Source: Crambe crambe
Taxonomy: Eukaryota > Porifera > Demospongiae > Poecilosclerida > Crambeidae
Length of the DNA stretch: 64,000 nucleotides
Reading direction: 5' to 3'
Assembly: GCA_963924555.1 (NCBI GenBank)
Contig: OZ004581.1
Location: forward strand, 6,983,338-7,047,337
Below, piece by piece: positions 1-11,643 of this stretch. Made by a program: the position numbers and the translations under genes. The notes below the pieces were generated by a model that was given only the letters and a program-made list of their open reading frames with translations, did not search any database and had not been told where the DNA came from. Within the stretch, counting starts at the first letter, position 1. Every line of letters begins with the position of its first letter.

Positions 1-102
1 ACATAACTTTCAAGTTTGGTGTGCATGTAATAAATACACTATGGCTATATAAATTTGGGTGGGTGGCCTCATCATGGATCCTGTTAGTAACAGCTAGCTG
101 TG

Positions 103-110
103 TATATAAA
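103..110 (+). promoter_or_regulatory. TATA box of the class C GPCR gene
   Basis: A TATATAAA octamer lies about 80 bases before the ATG at 191. The same arrangement, a clean TATA box 55-90 bases before the start codon, recurs at the other intronless genes of this window, which supports it as a real core promoter. Confidence 0.5.
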
Positions 111-190
111 GCAAAGCTAGCAGCCATAAGAGTGGACTCTTCAGCTCTTCATTCTTTGATCCAGTTTTGATTATCAAGTTAACATAAAAA

Positions 191-2298
191 ATGTTCTGGT
201 TTATAGTGATAACATTAATTGTTATCCTCTCATCAAAGGCCGAGCCAAGGTGTCTCCTAGTTTCCCTCCCTTTGCAAAGAGAAACTTTTGAATTGCAGAA
301 ATTCATTCTTAATGTCGATATTCTAGAAGGAGAAAATGTCTCTTACTGTGAGGGTCAGTTAGCTACTGAAGTTAACGATACTTTTGAGGTGGTATTGATT
401 AACAGTAAACTCGAATACTCAACATTGCTTCAGTTTATATCATGCTCATTCAACAACAAGGAAAAATGTCATGAAATTCTCTCATGCAGCAATAATATTA
501 TCACTGGAGTGATAGGTGATCTTGACTTCAATACTGCTACTATAATTGATTCCCTTTCTACTAAAATCGATCAAAACATCGTGCAAGTGGCTGCATTTCC
601 CCCACTGAACTCTTTGCCTGTGATGTATTCTTTTAGTCCTAGTGTTGTTGACATGGATCCTCTTTCCCATCATACTGAATGTTTATTAAACCTCGTAAAA
701 GAATTAAAGTGGAATCGCTTAGCACTGATGGTGGAGAATGCCAACTATTACAAATACGAAGCAGATTTGTTGCAAAAGAAATTACTGACAACTCCAGAAA
801 TTATCATTACTCCTTACATGATCATAAGTGAAACAGATAACACCAAATATGCACTGCAACGTATCAAAAAATCTGGAACTAACATCATAATAGTCTTAGC
901 CAGTGAAAGGACTGCCAGCATTATTTAAAAGAGGCCTTGGAATTGAATTTCATATGGCCTTTGTATGCATGGATTCTGCATATCACTCCACACACAGAGA
1001 GTATTTTGAAGATGGAAGGAGCAATCATGCTGAGTCATTATCCCATTCAAGAAAAACCGAGACCTCAAAAAATTTTTGAAGGAATTTGCAATCCCATTAA
1101 TGCTACTGAACAGCAAACAGCTTGTGATACTCTATATGATTCGATATTAGCAGCAGAGTTGGTTGGCAAGCTGAAAAGGTTCAATATCACTTTTCCTGGG
1201 AAGACAGGTACGGTTGAACTTGACGACTGGGGTAAGCGATTGATAAACAGCACTCTAATACAAATCAAGAATAACTCTAAAGTGAAGATAGGTTACTACA
1301 ATCCTAAATCACTGGAATTTTTTCTTTACAACGAATTCTTTACATCAGGAAACATTCCAAAAGGTATGACAGTAATCACTGATGGAAAACCTTCAACAGC
1401 CCATAGAACAATGATTCTACTTGCCTTTACTTCTTGTTTTATCTTTCTCTTCATTGTTATGATTTTATTTATCTATTTCCATAAAGCTCCTGAAGTGAAG
1501 GCCACTAGCATAACTCTCAGCATGTGCATGTTCTTAGGCTCCTTCAGTTTGCTCTTGTTTGTCCTTATCTTACTTCTCCTTGAAGAACAACAAGTTGATT
1601 TAGCTCCATACCTAGCTCAGGGCACAACACTCTCTGAAGATTTCGTTCCTGTGCCAACTAAGTCTAATGTATGCATATACATAATTTGGTTCAGTGGGAT
1701 TGGTCTTCCTATCCCCATTATTTTAACCACCATCTTTCTGAAGATGCTTCGAATATATGTAATATTCAGCCGTCCTCATTCATACAAAAGACATCTATTA
1801 AAATTTTCTGATGGAGCTCTTTTTTTATACCTCCTGATAATATTGACTCCAAATATCTTGCTTCTTATCTTATGGTCTGCTCTTGATCCTTTGGTTACCC
1901 GTATAATGGAGACGAGACATGAAAACTTCATAGAAAGGCACAAAACATGCTTGAGTAATCACATCTTTATCTGGTTTGGCATCCTGTCAATTTATTTCGT
2001 CATTTTGATCATAGCAGTAGTCATTATCACTTTTAAAACGTCCAAAATACCATTAAAAGACTTCAGGGATTCAAAGGCTACCTATGCATTCAGTTTCATC
2101 ACGATCTTTGTCATCCTTCTGTCACTGTTTTACTGGTCCTTCTTTCGTTCCTTGAAACCATCGACTACAGAGATCACTGCTGCTTCACGTTACACATTGT
2201 ACATCGGACATTTCATTGTTACTATTTCCTGTCCTTGTTTACTGTTTATCCCGAAAATATACCCTTCAATTTCAAGATGTTTATCCAGAAAGAAGTAA
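191..2298 (+). CDS. Class C GPCR, GABA-B-receptor-like, interrupted by a one-base frameshift
   Basis: Two adjoining open frames make one receptor. The first (191-928, 245 aa) opens with a hydrophobic signal peptide and looks like the first part of a Venus-flytrap ligand-binding ectodomain. The second (open through 2298) carries the rest of the ectodomain and seven membrane segments from about base 1410 to 2270. There is no Cys-rich domain between ectodomain and membrane part, which fits GABA-B-like rather than mGlu-like receptors; the short linker before TM1 has the GGKxxxxRT-like GABA-B flavour (DGKPSTAHRT), and TM7 ends in FIPKIY. Frame is lost at a T/A run at 921-930: reading through needs one base more than is present. 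Either the allele is a recent pseudogene or the homopolymer was miscalled. Apart from this break the frame is open, so decay is young. Expected role is a plasma-membrane receptor for an amino-acid-like ligand; the ligand cannot be read from sequence. Confidence 0.8.
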
Positions 2299-2409
2299 CT
2301 ATTTGAGAAGTCATTACCACACATGTGATTAATTAGCTAAGAGTTTTGGATTTGTTAGCTATCAACATAGCTACATGTACATAGTACTCAAGAAAAGTGG
2401 TTTATTATA

Positions 2410-2734
2410 AGGCCACTATTTATAGAATCCTAGTTTCCTGTCCAAGAAAACATCCACAAGTGCTGCGGGCGGGCGGTTATTATAATTATTCTATTACTGC
2501 TTCGTTGTTTGTCTCAAGGGTCCTGTCTTCATCATTCACTAGTCTCGCAGCCGCGAGACTAGTCATTCACCACGGGCTTTCCCAAAAAGAGCTGCATGTG
2601 AAGCCAAATGTGCGCGCTCTACTGCGCGCATGAGCAATGGCAGGCGCTAGGCAGTAATGATATTTTTTGATGCGGTGACATTTTCAATACGCGGGCGGTG
2701 GACAGGAAACAATCATTCTATTAATAGTGGCCTA
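2410..2734. mobile_element. MITE with ~33-bp terminal inverted repeats
   Basis: The left end (GGCCACTATTTATAGAATCC, running on to a CCTGTCC) reappears inverted at the right end (GGACAGGAAAC ... AATAGTGGCC). The interior holds a second palindrome at 2538-2563 built on ACTAGTCTCG/CGAGACTAGT. No protein-coding content is convincing. It is a non-autonomous DNA element; the superfamily is not assigned. Confidence 0.65.
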
Positions 2735-2843
2735 ATGAGTTGGAGGTACTTTACTATAGGTGTCAATTGTATGCAATTGAGCATAAGGGAAAGGGCCTGA
2801 GAATGAGGCTAGATTGGAAGTTATGTGTATCCATGGCTATAAA

Positions 2844-3188
2844 TTAGTCTGGCATAGCACTGCCCACCGACTTGGTGAGATACAGAGTTGTGCCGTTTAG
2901 CAGGAAACCTGCTAAATCAATGAATATCATTAAATGACGTTTAATGACATAAAATTACGCAAACACTTGGCGCCTTTTCCTGTAAGTTTACGCGCTAAAA
3001 TTGCACCTGTCAATTAAATTAAGAATAACTATGACAACTGTGATGTCACTGGCTAATTATAAATACCGCTTCTACGACATTTCCTGTTAGTAACGAGCGT
3101 GCGCAGTAGAATCCACCAGCACAACTCGTTGTATTGTATGTCACCAGACCACGTACTCAAGTCGGTGGGCGGTGCTATGCCAGACTAA
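2844..3188. mobile_element. MITE, 345 bp, ~29-bp terminal inverted repeats
   Basis: The left terminus TTAGTCTGGCATAGCACTGC and the reverse complement of the right terminus match over about 29 bases with one visible mismatch (tgccc against cgccc). The interior is non-coding. The flanks do not show an obvious long target-site duplication. Confidence 0.7.
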
Positions 3189-4908
3189 TGTGAAATATGA
3201 ATAGCTATGGCTAATAACCAACCAACTTGCACAGCTAAATAAATATTATTTCTCTGTTTGGAAATAGAGACCTTATATTGAAACTTGAAAGCATCTCAAT
3301 AACACCTTTATAAGCTGCATGCATGGTGATAGCTGCATGTGATGTAACTATTACTCCATCCTTTATGGTTTCATTCATAGTAGTTAAAGTTATGGGAAAT
3401 TTTCATTGAAAAGTGGATATAATTATCATTATAGCTTATAGCTATAATTATAGCTATAATTTTAGCTAATATAAATTTTCAAAACAACAGAATCCAACCC
3501 CACACAAGTAATTATCATAGCTTGAATTATGTGACTAGGCTTGAGTACATTCTGTCAGCAGAATTTTGAACATGATATACTGAAAGAACATTAGTATTAA
3601 TACATAAAAATATGATCACAATCATATGTAAAAATAGTAATAAGTAAAAGCAGAATGTGCTAGAGCCGAGTGCTACTGTAATGATGATGTCTCATGGTTA
3701 GAAATCAAGTTTGTTCAGCTAGATAGGTAGCTAATTTCATTGGATCAGGAGCTGAAGCATACTGACTTGTACTCTCCCAGTTCCATCGGTACACATTCTC
3801 ACCTCAATGTCGTCAGAGGTGGGTACAGGAAGGGTCACATTAAACCATGGAGGATTGTTAAAGCTGCAGCAGTCACTCAAACAGTCCACACCCATAGTTG
3901 CCAACTTCTGGAAATGGAATATAGGGACAGCCTGTGCGCGCGCGAAATTTTTCTAGACCACGCCCACTTTTTAATTAAACACGCCCATTTTGACCTTTAA
4001 ACTTGGGACCGGGAATGATAGACCTAGACCTTAGTCTCGCGTAGTCAACCCTTACCAACCATCTGTTTCTAGAATTTGAAAAGGTTGTCCTGCACTTATA
4101 CTGCAGCTAGTTGGATAATTTTATAGTCTTATCTTCAGATAGGATCAATCTACACACTATGTAATAGTTATTAAGAGGGGGTGGGGGATGGTGTGGCTAA
4201 AATACCTTAAACCATAAAATTTTGATTGCTTCGTACACCTCAGGAACCACTGGTTGGAATCAGCTAATTTTTTGCATGCAGCTTTCATAAGTTAAGGTGA
4301 TCAACGTAACAGTTAGTTTTTTTTCTATATCTAGCTTGGACTTCTCAAATCACAAGGTCGGGCATGAAAAAATAAGCATAAACTAAACATTAATATTGAA
4401 ATTCAGAAAAACTCAATGTTATGTTGTAGAATACAGATAGAAGGTGTCTGAGAGAAAAAATTATCCAAGTAAGTCCAACAGTTCCTGAGAATTACAGGCA
4501 TTAGCAAAGTCGTTCATAGCACCCATGAAAATTAGGCAATATTTAAAATTTTTGGTGTGTGTGGTATAGTGACATGGTACTGTATAGCTAGGATATTTTG
4601 CTTATTGCCGCTCTAAACAGCTCTGGAGTTATACTCCCCTAGCAACCATGCGTGGGCGGAGGGTTGCAAGCACCCTTAACACTGAAAAAAACACACCAAC
4701 TTGATTTCTGAGGACCAAATGTTGATATCTTCCTTGCCAACATTTCAGCCTTCTAGACTATCCACTTCATACACATATAGGTTCGTGTTGTGTCATTAAT
4801 TAGCCTTATGTTATCAGGGTTCTATCTATACTGCGATGGGGTAGGTGGGGTGGAAGCTTCTACCCCAAAATTTTCAGTCTAGTTTCTTGCTGAACAATAA
4901 TGCCACAT
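3189..4908. other. Intergenic stretch without a recognisable gene
   Basis: AT-rich, with a run of TATAGCTATAATTATAGC-type self-complementary sequence around 3435-3465. Open frames here are short, have no domain signature and start or stop arbitrarily. I see no gene. Confidence 0.5.
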
Positions 4909-5279
4909 CAGGCCCGTACGCAGACTTTCAAAAAGGGGGGTTCAAAACTTTTGATAAAAATGGATTTTCGGTACAAAACTGGTACAAAACTTTTGATAAA
5001 AATGGATTTTCGGTACAAAACTGGTGAAGGGGGTGGAAAAATTAGTAGCCATAGGGATTCACATCAAGGATTATCGCTTCATCTGTAGCTATGGGTCGGG
5101 TAGGTTATTTATTAATGCTAGCCTACTATGATCGACTGCATAATCTGGGGGTATACTCCCCCAGGAAATAATATTTTGAAAATTTGGCTTCCAGAGGTGC
5201 ATCAAAAGTGGGCAATGCCCTGCCCCCAATCCTACACCTATGAAGATATGTATGACTCAAATGTATTTGTACGGGCCTG
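4909..5279. mobile_element. hAT-like MITE (CAGGCCCGTAC ends) carrying a 42-bp tandem duplication
   Basis: The left end CAGGCCCGTAC and right end GTACGGGCCTG are exact inverted repeats, and the CAG...CTG termini suggest a hAT derivative. Inside, a 42-bp unit (starting CAAAACTTTTGATAAAAATG) is repeated head to tail at 4943-4984 and 4985-5026. I could not fix the target-site duplication. Confidence 0.6.
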
Positions 5280-5739
5280 CACAAGATGATTTGGTGGGGC
5301 AAATGACCTACCATACGCTTTTTGCTGACCACACCCATTTTTCAGTCACTGGGACTACTCCTCTGGAGACAGGCAGCTGTTCCATTCAGGTAGTAGCTAG
5401 CGAACTATAATTTCTTTAAAATGGACAAGTTTGTCATCAGAACATACTAGAGGCAATAGTGGACAACTATAAAAAGGCAAAGAGAAGCCTTTGTGACCTG
5501 ATGACTCATAATTATATGTAGTCTTTTTTTTTTCTTCATAAAGTAGCTATCAGCTCCAAGCTCCACATGGGAGGGAACATGCATTCATTATAATTATGAG
5601 CGCAAAAAATTCCTTCTGAATAAAAAAGGTTAAGTAGGGATGGCCTAAAATCTAGCTGGGCTGTATAATGTACTGCAGCCTCATATGAAAACAATCCCTA
5701 CATTTACATCCACTGCCTATAGCTAGCTATGGGCCGTTG
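5280..5739. other. Intergenic stretch, no gene seen
   Basis: AT-rich sequence with fragments resembling the GTAGGGATTGTT repeats described in the next entry, but no coding region or complete element that I can support. Confidence 0.4.
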
Positions 5740-5925
5740 TAAAAGTAGAGATTGTTTTCGTGTAGCTTCAGATTATAGTGTAGTAATGTACGTATATGTA
5801 GGGATTGTTGGCAGGATATACAGAACAAAGATTGATCCCATTTCCATCCTTCTTGTTTCCTTACTTTTTTGAGCAGTGGTCATCCCTACATCTTTTTTCA
5901 TTTCACGAAATGCTTTTTTCCTTAT
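5740..5925 (+). repeat. Single arm of the palindromic MITE family
   Basis: From about 5763 the sequence matches the right arm at 20447-20605 almost base for base: TTCAGATTATAGTGTAGTAA, then TGTAGGGATTGTTGGC, then a CATCCCTACATC block and TTTCACGAAATGC. The same family is split by the Gypsy element at 44195-44296 and 54691-54790. Confidence 0.7.
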
Positions 5926-5929
5926 TATT

Positions 5930-6160
5930 ATTATAAAGAAAAGTCAATTTTAGACATCATTTTTTTCTTATGTTAGCGAATGAATTTTTGGTCTTTGAAC
6001 ATTCTCCTCTCTTCTTTGTAGATGTAATAATTCACTGTAGCCTTCTGAGAACCTGTAGAGTAAGGGTAGAAGAGAAAGAAGAGTTTTTAGTTTATACAGT
6101 CTTATGACCTTTGACCCGCCATCCCTACTTAGAGAGTGCTAGCGCACTCTCTGATACCTA
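5930..6160 (+). repeat. Dispersed repeat, inverted copy at 39026-39250
   Basis: The block containing TGTAGATGTAATAATTCACT, GGTTCTCAGAAGG in reverse complement and CCCGCCATCCCTACTTAGAG occurs in opposite orientation near 39.1 kb. It ends in a small palindrome (AGAGAGTGCTAGCGCACTCT). No coding capacity. Confidence 0.6.
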
Positions 6161-6749
6161 TTAATTCTAGGTTTCCAAAAGTATGTCACTTTTTGCTTTG
6201 CGCTCCATGCGGGAGGGGGCATAACAGCCACACAATCATCTCAATTGAATCTTGACATAATCTCAGTTATCCACAGTTGAATGAACTATACAAGTGACAG
6301 CTCTCTGCTTTCCTGACCTTCAAAGGGTACCCCAAGTATAAGGGCATGTCGGGCAGTATGAAACCATTATCTAACTTGTGATGTTCGTTCATCCAGTGAT
6401 ATTTATAGAATCAAAAGTATTCATACTGTACAGTACGCTACAGCATACCATAAAATACTGTTCACACCACAAAATATTGTATACCCAATAAAATACTGTA
6501 GCTAAATCGGGAAATTTTCGTTGAACAAAGTGTTGGGTTCACTAGGTTTGCAATTGATTCTTGTTGTCTGTTCTGGCAATAAAATTATACTTAACAAAAA
6601 ATTTGGTATGAGTCTCTTGGAGTTGCTTTTCCCATGACAATGCAGATTGTAGATACCCCATTCATATAAACACTTATGGAGACCTGATAGCTAGCTAATT
6701 GCTGCTACTGAAAGATAAACTACTTACTGGCTTACAGATATTTGTCTTT

Positions 6750-7265
6750 CATAGATTGGCACATGAGCATGCACATGAGAATATCATTCACTAAACGCTT
6801 ACGAGTATATCTGAAAAAAGTTTTCTATATTCGTCTTTGTAGATTGGCACATGAGCATGCACATGAGAATATCATTCACTAAACTACTACTGGCTTACGA
6901 GCATATCTGAAAAAGTTTTCTATATTCGTCTTTGTAGATTGGCACATGAGCATGCACATGAGAATATCATTCACTAAATGAGCATGCACATGAGAATATC
7001 ATTCACTAAACTACTTAATGGCTTACGAGTATATCTGAAAAAGTTTTCTATATTCGTCTTTGTAGATTGGCACATGAGCATGCACATGAGAATATCATTC
7101 ACTAGACTACTTAATGGCTTACGAGAATATCTGAAAAATTTTCTATATTCGTCTTTCATAGATCAGCACATGAGCATGCACATGAGAATATCATTACTTA
7201 ATGGCTTACGAGTATATCTGAAAAAAAAAAGGTTTTCTATATTTATCTTTCATGGATTGGCACAC
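6750..7265 (+). repeat. Tandem array of ~85-95-bp units upstream of the beta-helix gene
   Basis: The unit begins with ATTGGCACATGAGCATGCAC and contains GAGAATATCATTCACTAAA, GGCTTACGAGTATATCTGAA and a TTTTCTATATTCGTCTTT tail. About five to six copies are present, one with a partial internal duplication near 6978. The partner locus (27840-28040) has only two or three degenerate units, so the array changed size after the gene duplicated. Confidence 0.85.
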
Positions 7266-7407
7266 TGTAAAAACTACACACCAGTGATTTTTGTCCCAAT
7301 ATGCACACCGTTTTTTTAATGTGTGTATTGGGACAATTTAGTGTGCATTGCATATCACATACTGAGAGAGATTTATTCACTGGCTTAATTGTTTACTATA
7401 CAGTGTG

Positions 7408-7415
7408 TATAAATA
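7408..7415 (+). promoter_or_regulatory. TATA box of the first beta-helix membrane gene
   Basis: TATAAATA ends 61 bases before the ATG at 7477. The identical octamer sits at the same distance before the paralogue at 28155, and the intervening leader (ATTGCTAGCA..CATCAAGTGATCG) is conserved. Confidence 0.6.
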
Positions 7416-7476
7416 GGGAAATAGTGAGCTTCAGGCATTATTGCTAGCAAACATCAAGTGATCGATTCAAAAGAAT

Positions 7477-10400
7477 ATGCAGTCCATTACTTTTATTCTG
7501 CTTATTCTATTAATAGTGCCAAACGTTTTAACACAGCAGCTCTACTATGTCAAGCCAAATAACTCGTCATCTGGAAGCTGTCCTCATCAGCCATGTCTCA
7601 CTTTAGACCAGTATGTAAAGCAAGCAGCAACATATTTCACTACAAGATCTACCTTTATATTTTTAGCTGGCAATCATAGCCTGCAAACAACAGTTAGACT
7701 GAAAAACATATCTGGAATAACTCTTAAAGGAGCAGACAATGACTCTAATATTATTATTATATGCAAGAATGGAGTTACCATTTCATTGAGTTCGGTCAGA
7801 AGCTTAAATATCGACAGACTGACATTTGTACTCCATAGCAGTAAAACTGAACAGGCTTCATCAGCTCTGAGTATGCTCAACAGCAGGGAAATCCACATCT
7901 CCAATTCTACATTTCAAGGAAGTGCAGATCTAAACCAGAACTTGGCCAGGGCAATATACTGCAACAATTCTGATATCACGATCACTAGCTGTCGCTTTGA
8001 AGGAAACACAGGAGACACAGGTGGGGCTATATATGCTTCTGGCAGAAATGCTAGTATTGTATTCCACAATTCCTATTTTGGTAATAACAAAGCACAGATG
8101 AATGGTGGAGCTGTTTATATGTCAAGGGGAAGTGTTACTGTCATGGATGTGAAGTTTTCAAACAACAAAGCATTAGGATCCGGTGGAGCAATACATTTGT
8201 CAGATTCAAATCTATCACTCAGTGGAACAGAAAATAACTTCCAAGGCAACCAGGCGAAGAAGGGTGGAGGAATATATGTGATTACTACACGTAATCCTAA
8301 TCGCATTTACTCAAATTTGACCTCAAGTACTCTTTATCTGAACTTCCAGGGCAATGAAGCACAAGAGTTGGGTGGGGCGATTTATGCAAAGTTCAGCTCC
8401 TTAACTTTAGGAGAAACTCTGAGACATGTTCATAGTTTCTCGAACAATTCTGGAGAAGATGGAGGTGCGATATATTTCCTATCTGACAGGTTCAAGTTAA
8501 ACCTCATTAGGATCAATGGCAATAGTTCTTTTCATGACAACAAGGCATTTTCATTCAAACCAGTGTCTTCATTCAAATCAGCAGGAGGAGCTTTATATAT
8601 CAAGTTTTGCAGGTTTTTTGTCTCTGGTACTGTTCTACTCTCTAATAATGAAGCATATTATGGTGGAGGGCTGTACCTATTTGGCTCCGACACCTTGCTA
8701 GCTGCGATCATTAATTTTGAAAACAATTCAGCAGAGGATGGTGGGGGGATATTCTGTGTGACTGCTTCAGTACTAAGCAGTCACTCTGCACAATTGAATT
8801 TTGTTAGCAACACTGCAAGGAGCAGAGGTGGTGCTTATCGTATCAGCAACTTTGATCCCAACAATAACATGGTGATATCTGGAAGCTACATCAACAACCA
8901 GGCAAACATATGCGGTGGAGCTGTTTATATCGAAACTGGTGAAAAAATTACATTTTTGAATATCAATGTGTCCGGAAATTCAGGAAGTGCTCTGTGTCTA
9001 TCCACGGGAATAAACATAACTTTCTTTGGAACTACAACAATTACGAATAACACTGGAAGGTTTGGTGGAGGAATCAATACCAGGAGATCCTTCCTGTACT
9101 TCAGAGACCAGACTACATTTGGTAACAACAAGGCTAGCATTGGTGGTGGCATCTACTCATTACATGGGACTTTAATATTCAGTGGAACCACTCTATTCAC
9201 ACACAACACTGTGGATAGAGACGGCGGAGCTATTTATGCACTTGGCACTAACATCACCTTCAAAAATCAAGATTTGGAAACTTGTACTAATTATTGTTAC
9301 AAAGAAGCGACTTTCGAATTCAATTCCGCCCAAAATGGAGCTGCTGTGTATTTCAAAAATGCAGCAACTTTGAACTTCCAAATATTTGTAAACCTCAGCA
9401 CAGCTCACAACCATGCCACACAATATGGAGGTGCAATTTACTATGAAGATATCACAGCACCTGTTCAATGTGAGTTGGAAACAAACTTTCATCAAGACTA
9501 TTCAGAAATAACTGATCTTCCATACTGCTTTATCCAAATGAGCACCATAATATCACGGGGAAATGGTTTATGGTATCCCATTTCTATCAAGATGAATTCC
9601 TACAATGATTCAGCAGGAATAAATGGCAGTTTTCTATTTGGAGGGTTATTGGACAGGTGTCAGCTGCAAATACACAATACCTCAGATGACTTACAGAAGA
9701 GCATTATACCATACAGAGTTATGAAAGAGAGAATCATAAAAATTCAAGAAAACGGAACAAATGGGATCACCTCTCTGCCCTATCAGCTGTGTTTTTGTGA
9801 GAATGATCAGGAATATGCTTGCTCCAGAGCAAAACACATAGACACACAGAGAGGTCAAAAGTTCACAGTATCACTTCAAGCATTAGACCAGTTAAGAAGT
9901 GTAACTAACACAACAGTGACCGCAAAGATCAGCAGAACTGCAAGTTTATTACTGAACCAAAACTCACAAACGCTTCCAAATGTTTGCAAAAATGTCACAT
10001 ACAATCTTTTCTCCACTGAAGTACACGAACAAATGATATTGTATCCTGATGGCCCTTGCCGTGATACTGGAATAGCCAGTGCTGTTATCAATGCAACACT
10101 TTTGCCTTGCCCTGATGCATTTATTCAATTTGGTCAAAGGTGTATTTGTGAGGCAAGATTACAAGAATATGATGTTGACTGTATAATAAATGAGGACATT
10201 CATTTTACCAAAAAAGCTGGTTCAAAATTCTGGATGAATGCTACTTACAACAAGAACGATTCTTATGAAGGTCTAATTCTCTACAAAACTTGCCCTGTTG
10301 ACTACTGTAAAAATGGCACAGTTAACCTCACATTAGACAACCCAGACATCCAGTGTGATCTGAACCATGGTGGATTACTCTGTGGAGGATGTGCTGCTAA

Positions 10401-11643
10401 CAATAGTCTCATGCTTGGTAGTTCCCAATGTCAAGTCTGCTCCAATGCCTACATGGCCCTACTCCTTCCTTTCGCTGCTGCTGGAATAGCTCTAGTTGCT
10501 TTTCTGTCCATCTTGAGGCTGACAGTTGCATCTGGAATGATAAACAGTGTCATACTCTATGCCAACATAGTAAACAGCTGCAGGCCAATTTTTTTTGTTA
10601 CTAGTACCAGGAACGTATTGACTGTATTTATAGCCTGGATGAACCTCGACCTTGGCATCAAGACCTGTTTCTATGATGGAATGGATGCATATGCACAAAC
10701 ATGGCTTCAGTTTGCTTTTCCCATTTATGTCTGGATCCTGATAATCTTGATTATATTCACTAGTAGATATTCTATAATCATCACCAAACTGATAGGACAT
10801 AACCCCATAGCTGTCCTGGCGACCCTCCTACTCATGTCCTATGCTAAGATCTTAAAAATAGTCATTGAAGTTTACTCCTCTGTGAACTTGGATTATCCTC
10901 GAAACAGGACAGTTGCCGTGTGGCTAAAAGATGCCAATGTGCCTTACTTGCAGTCTAAGCACCTCCTTCTAACAGTGGTGATTTCACTGGTCCTTATCAT
11001 CTTCTTCCTCCCTTATACCCTCCTTCTCTTGGTAGGCTACAAACTCTTTCGCTTCTCAGGAAGGAAATACTTCCACTGGTTGAATATGTTCAAGCCACTG
11101 CTGGACTCCTACTATGCTCCATACAACAAACACACTCGCTACTGGACTGGGTTCCTGTTGCTGGTTCGCTGTGCCCTCTACATAGTATTCTCATACAATT
11201 CACTTGGAGCCACAAGTAAGAGCCTTCTAGCCATCATCATCACATTCACTGCTATAGTGGTAATAGCATGGCTTTCTGTAAAAATATACAAAAGATTTTT
11301 TGTAAACGTCATTGAAGCTACAGTGTACTTAAACCTCATCACACTCTCAGCTGTTACCTTAGCTGGTGCTAATTCAGCAGCACTGGTGTATTCTCTGGTC
11401 GGAATAGTGTTTGTCACTATGATAGGAATCATGGTGTATCACTTCCACATCCTTTACATTGTCAAGTCAGCAATATGGCTGAAAATAAGAGAAAAGCTAT
11501 CCTCTACCTTCAAGAAGACCTCGCGTCCTCCATTAAATACTGAAACTGCACCATGTGCTCCAAATAATGCTACTTCACATGATCCACATAAAATTGTTTC
11601 TAAAACTGTTATAGACTTGCGTGAACCTTTATTGGAAAATTGA
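7477..11643 (+). CDS. Beta-helix repeat, Cys-rich neck, polytopic membrane protein (copy A)
   Basis: A single 1388-residue intronless frame. Residues 1-20 are a signal peptide (LLILLIVPNVLT). Residues about 25-660 form a right-handed parallel beta-helix of roughly 16 coils, each marked by GG[AG][IVL][YH]; the GGA-I/L pattern resembles chlamydial Pmp and pectin-lyase-fold proteins, though common origin is not shown. Many N-glycosylation sequons (NxS/T) mark it as extracellular. After a Cys-containing linker, residues about 935-990 form a neck with paired cysteines ending CGGC...CQVC. Residues about 990-1330 contain eight to ten hydrophobic helices with conserved charged connections (LDSYYAPY, RYWTGFLLLVRC). 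The C-terminal tail ends REPLLEN, shared by all three paralogues. The likely site is the cell surface; the activity (receptor, channel or adhesion) cannot be decided from sequence. I do not recognise a named family; the membrane part recalls polytopic domains of protist surface proteins and fungal TRP-like proteins. Confidence 0.85.
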   Translation: MQSITFILLILLIVPNVLTQQLYYVKPNNSSSGSCPHQPCLTLDQYVKQAATYFTTRSTFIFLAGNHSLQTTVRLKNISGITLKGADNDSNIIIICKNGVTISLSSVRSLNIDRLTFVLHSSKTEQASSALSMLNSREIHISNSTFQGSADLNQNLARAIYCNNSDITITSCRFEGNTGDTGGAIYASGRNASIVFHNSYFGNNKAQMNGGAVYMSRGSVTVMDVKFSNNKALGSGGAIHLSDSNLSLSGTENNFQGNQAKKGGGIYVITTRNPNRIYSNLTSSTLYLNFQGNEAQELGGAIYAKFSSLTLGETLRHVHSFSNNSGEDGGAIYFLSDRFKLNLIRINGNSSFHDNKAFSFKPVSSFKSAGGALYIKFCRFFVSGTVLLSNNEAYYGGGLYLFGSDTLLAAIINFENNSAEDGGGIFCVTASVLSSHSAQLNFVSNTARSRGGAYRISNFDPNNNMVISGSYINNQANICGGAVYIETGEKITFLNINVSGNSGSALCLSTGINITFFGTTTITNNTGRFGGGINTRRSFLYFRDQTTFGNNKASIGGGIYSLHGTLIFSGTTLFTHNTVDRDGGAIYALGTNITFKNQDLETCTNYCYKEATFEFNSAQNGAAVYFKNAATLNFQIFVNLSTAHNHATQYGGAIYYEDITAPVQCELETNFHQDYSEITDLPYCFIQMSTIISRGNGLWYPISIKMNSYNDSAGINGSFLFGGLLDRCQLQIHNTSDDLQKSIIPYRVMKERIIKIQENGTNGITSLPYQLCFCENDQEYACSRAKHIDTQRGQKFTVSLQALDQLRSVTNTTVTAKISRTASLLLNQNSQTLPNVCKNVTYNLFSTEVHEQMILYPDGPCRDTGIASAVINATLLPCPDAFIQFGQRCICEARLQEYDVDCIINEDIHFTKKAGSKFWMNATYNKNDSYEGLILYKTCPVDYCKNGTVNLTLDNPDIQCDLNHGGLLCGGCAANNSLMLGSSQCQVCSNAYMALLLPFAAAGIALVAFLSILRLTVASGMINSVILYANIVNSCRPIFFVTSTRNVLTVFIAWMNLDLGIKTCFYDGMDAYAQTWLQFAFPIYVWILIILIIFTSRYSIIITKLIGHNPIAVLATLLLMSYAKILKIVIEVYSSVNLDYPRNRTVAVWLKDANVPYLQSKHLLLTVVISLVLIIFFLPYTLLLLVGYKLFRFSGRKYFHWLNMFKPLLDSYYAPYNKHTRYWTGFLLLVRCALYIVFSYNSLGATSKSLLAIIITFTAIVVIAWLSVKIYKRFFVNVIEATVYLNLITLSAVTLAGANSAALVYSLVGIVFVTMIGIMVYHFHILYIVKSAIWLKIREKLSSTFKKTSRPPLNTETAPCAPNNATSHDPHKIVSKTVIDLREPLLEN

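Noticed and set aside
3740-4000. 86-residue frame
   Set aside because: No domain, no start context, next to repeats; indistinguishable from chance.
6750-7265. CRISPR-like array
   Set aside because: The units are contiguous tandem repeats without unique spacers, in a eukaryotic genome.
6974-7319. Frames over the ~90-bp tandem array
   Set aside because: Repeating peptides arise from the DNA repeat; the array lies in the upstream region and is much shorter and degenerate in the paralogous locus.
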